Assembly: GCA_050329415.1 (NCBI GenBank) | Contig: JBHJOS010000111.1 | Location: forward strand, 1 to 34,221 | Reading direction: 5' to 3' | DNA length: 34,221 nt | DNA from: JANNOG01 sp050329415 | GTDB lineage: Bacteria; Actinomycetota; Actinomycetes; Actinomycetales; JBBAYJ01 | Part shown: positions 33,101 to 34,221 of the stretch, in pieces | Position numbering within the stretch: the stretch's first letter is position 1 | How the letters are laid out: each line of letters opens with the position of its first letter | Position numbers and translations under genes: made by a program | The notes under the pieces: model-generated | Database searches by the model: none | Seen by the model: the letters and a program-made list of their open reading frames with translations, nothing else | Told to the model about the DNA's origin: nothing

Positions 33101-34221
33101 GACGCTCCGGACGGCCCGGTGCTCGCCACGCTCGACGTGCCCGGCACCGGCAACTGGCAGGGCTACACCGAGGTGACCGCCGACCTGCCGGCCGACCTGC
33201 CGGCCGACCTGCCGACCGAGTCGGGGACGCTGTACTTCGTCGCCCAGCACCGCACCGGCGGCGCGGGCGGGCTGTTCAACGTCAACTGGCTGCGCTTCGG
33301 CGGTACCGGGGTGTCGAGCAACAGCGCCCCCGTCGTGTCGGTCACGGCGACGCCGGACTCGGGCACCGCCCCGTTGCCGGTCCGCCTCGCCGCCACCGCC
33401 ACCGACCCGGACGGCGACGCCGTGACCGGCCGGTGGACCACCGGCATCCCCGGCGACGCCGCCCGCGACGGCGACACCGTCGACGTCGTCTACTCCGAGG
33501 CCGGCGACTACACGGCGACGTACACGGCCACCGACGCTCGCGGCGCCTTCCGCACCGCGACCGTCGACGTCAGCGTCGCCGCACCGCCACCGACCCCGTG
33601 CCTGGCGGGCCGGTCGGACGACTTCGACGGCAACGCCCTCGACCCCGGCCGCTGGCAGGTGGTCCGCCCGGACGGGGCGCTGCAGGTGATCGGCGGCGAG
33701 CTGGTGCTGCCCACCACGACGACCGACCTCTACGGGACGAACAACACGGGCACGCCGAACCTCGTGCTCCAGGACCTGCCCGACGGGCCGTTCGTCGCCA
33801 CCGCGCGCCTCACGCTCCCGGCGCGCACCCAGTACCAGCAGGCCGGTCTCCTGCTGTACGGCGATGACGACAACTACGCCAAGTTCGTCCTCCAGGGCCG
33901 GGCGCCGACCGCCTCGCCGAGCGCGGCGAACCGCATCTTCCAGTTCATCCGCGAGGTGAACGGGGTGCCCAACGAGGTCGCCGCGTCGAACACCGCCCAG
34001 CTCGGGGCCGACTACCCCGACACGGTGCACGTCCGGTTCACCTCGACCACCGGGGACGACCTGCGGGCCTCGTACAGCGCCGACGGGACCGTCTGGACCG
34101 ACATGCCCGAGACGAAGTCCATCGCCGACATCGTCAACCCGCGGATCGGCCTGGTCTCGCTGGCGGGCACCGGGGCGCGGCCGGTCACCGACGCCCGGTT
34201 CGACTGGTTCTCGATCACCCC
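30113..34221 (+). CDS. Secreted ThuA / PQQ-type sugar dehydrogenase / PKD / CBM6 multidomain protein (3' truncated by window)
   Basis: At least 1369 residues, still open at the window edge. Signal peptide at 1 to ~45 (RRRTLAALLTALLTAAVVVP, AAAPAAAA). ThuA domain ~51-270 (FDVLVFSKTAGFRHASIPFG, YTGVHAAADTEYDW, HPISWCHDVDAGRSWYTGMGHT). A six-bladed glucose/sorbosone dehydrogenase-like propeller follows at ~282-715, with the conserved QTCCHNGGALEFD (H404 equivalent to the catalytic base), IYGMGFRNPFRIGID and DWGSGFGG. PKD repeat ~716-800 (DLDGDGDVDSTEASPTFTY). CBM6-like module ~919-1063 (QAEYFTETGR, EDGDWWSYDPVNLTG), second PKD ~1069-1159, and from ~1163 a concanavalin-like DUF1349/GH43-C2-type module (DDFDGNALDPGRWQVV). 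It looks like an extracellular sugar-oxidising enzyme with binding modules. ATG 30113 sits before a basic signal peptide; the ribosome-binding site is GGAAGG, about 7 bases upstream. Confidence 0.9.
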   Translation, partial: MVPAAVPTRPPDPPRHRRRTLAALLTALLTAAVVVPLAAAPAAAAPPAVGEGRFDVLVFSKTAGFRHASIPFGIAAIEDLGEQHDFSVTATEDASVFTAAGLAQYEAVVWLSTTGDVLNAEQEAAFEAYVRGGGGYTGVHAAADTEYDWEFYGDLVGAYFQSHPQNQTATVVVEDAAHPSTAGLPQEWSRFDEWYNYQANPRGDVHVLASLDERTYSPGAGAMGADHPISWCHDVDAGRSWYTGMGHTNESFAEPAFLDHLLGGIETAAGAAPADCGATVPGSFDKVALDENTANPMELDVADDGRVFYLERNGPIRVVETTGVVRTLLTLAPYTGQESGMLGIALDPDFATNRHVFVMWSPNPAAANVDRLSRFTVSADGTSIDPASEVVVLDVPVQRQTCCHNGGALEFDSQGNLFITTGDNTNPFESQGYTPIDERAGREAYDAQRTSANTNSLSGKLLRITPQPDGSYTVPAGNLFPPGTAQTRPEIYGMGFRNPFRIGIDPATDNLMLADYGPDAGGGNAARGPDGRVEWSVISEPGNYGWPYCHAANAAYVNWDFATNSGSGSFDCANPVNTSPNNTGLTELPPAIGAQIWYGKQPQTAWPVFGTGGAPMAGPVYRYDPDLQSDRKWPAAWDGHALLGEWGQGRFYDVLLDEAGTAPVKATPFLPQGFLNKPMAWDYGPDGALYVIDWGSGFGGNNADSGVYRIDYVAGSRSPVARADADVTSGPVPLTVTFSSAGSLDPDGGPVALAWDLDGDGDVDSTEASPTFTYTAAGSYQALLRVTDDEGLEATATVNIAAGNTRPVVTITGPPPGGFTEFGDTIPYAVAVADPEDEAGAGIDCQQVLLKPALGHDDHGHPGDQFRGCSGEFVATIDDSHGPEADIFVIVEADYTDRGGAGGAPPLTGTDLITLQPKLKQAEYFTETGRIPGGTGGGNPGVQREATGDTAGGFQNLAFIEDGDWWSYDPVNLTGIDSVSARVASNSGGGLLEVRWDAPDGPVLATLDVPGTGNWQGYTEVTADLPADLPADLPTESGTLYFVAQHRTGGAGGLFNVNWLRFGGTGVSSNSAPVVSVTATPDSGTAPLPVRLAATATDPDGDAVTGRWTTGIPGDAARDGDTVDVVYSEAGDYTATYTATDARGAFRTATVDVSVAAPPPTPCLAGRSDDFDGNALDPGRWQVVRPDGALQVIGGELVLPTTTTDLYGTNNTGTPNLVLQDLPDGPFVATARLTLPARTQYQQAGLLLYGDDDNYAKFVLQGRAPTASPSAANRIFQFIREVNGVPNEVAASNTAQLGADYPDTVHVRFTSTTGDDLRASYSADGTVWTDMPETKSIADIVNPRIGLVSLAGTGARPVTDARFDWFSIT
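33178..33216 (+). repeat. In-frame 12-bp repeat coding D-L-P-A
   Basis: GCCGACCTGCCG is repeated about three times in frame, coding ADLPADLPADLPT inside the CBM6-like module, in a loop between strands. It keeps the frame and is probably a slippage product that lengthens a surface loop. Confidence 0.7.

Noticed and set aside
28274..34030. A 1918-codon open frame on the minus strand
   Set aside because: It lies antisense to the binding protein, Gfo/Idh and ThuA fusion genes, all of which have clear family motifs. Long antisense frames are expected when third positions are almost all G or C. Its translation is low-complexity V/G/R/D-rich with no domain.

Overview
The window is very GC-rich DNA, strongly biased to G/C at third codon positions, with many GTG starts and 4-base ATGA/GTGA gene overlaps. 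The gene content is typical of a high-GC Actinomycetota: a ferredoxin/reductase pair of P450 type, a NIT-HAMP histidine kinase, KorAB, a Prim-PolC/LigC pair, a Cfp30B-like VOC protein and a ROK-controlled ABC sugar importer. I cannot fix the genus. I saw no rRNA, no convincing tRNA, no CRISPR array and no transposase. Almost all of it reads as ordinary chromosome, with small accessory patches (two toxin-antitoxin pairs, a DUF559 nuclease-like gene and repeat-rich spacers).

Layout. 1-1505: small ferredoxin plus ferredoxin reductase, probably serving a cytochrome P450 just outside the window. 1702-3417: a vapBC-type toxin-antitoxin pair, a secreted SGNH esterase, and a short duplicated fragment of the vapC 3' end beyond the esterase. 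3458-7402 (minus): a NIT/HAMP sensor kinase, a class I glutamine amidotransferase and a DUF6941-like protein. 7569-8531: an EamA transporter. 8581-11425: Prim-PolC-like polymerase diverging from a MarR regulator that precedes an ATP-dependent ligase of LigC type; a 13-bp tandem repeat lies between marR and ligC. 11615-14778: a DUF559 protein converging on rarD and serA across a long palindrome that contains both stop codons. 14871-17139: DUF4126 membrane protein, aldo/keto reductase and two-domain VOC protein. 17153-20273 (minus): korA-korB. 20445-20989: a Phd/RelE-type toxin-antitoxin pair with a probable leaderless promoter. 21113-22003: htpX behind an ECF-type promoter, followed by a 521-bp non-coding block of repeats and a strong palindrome. 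22525-24971: anchored thermonuclease, degenerate shikimate-kinase-like protein and ROK regulator. 25055-34221: ribose-type ABC importer (ATPase, permease, Tat lipoprotein), a Gfo/Idh/MocA oxidoreductase, a strong hairpin, and a giant secreted ThuA / sugar-dehydrogenase / PKD / CBM6 fusion that runs off the right end.

The most coherent multi-gene system is the right-hand carbohydrate block. A ROK repressor with an AT-rich operator-like sequence at its own 3' end sits before the importer. The importer is translationally coupled to a Gfo/Idh oxidoreductase, and next to it is an exported protein that joins ThuA to a PQQ-type sugar dehydrogenase fold and carbohydrate-binding modules. The inference is that a sugar is bound and oxidised outside the cell and the product is imported and handled by the Gfo/Idh enzyme. 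The second system of interest is the Prim-PolC / MarR / LigC repair locus.
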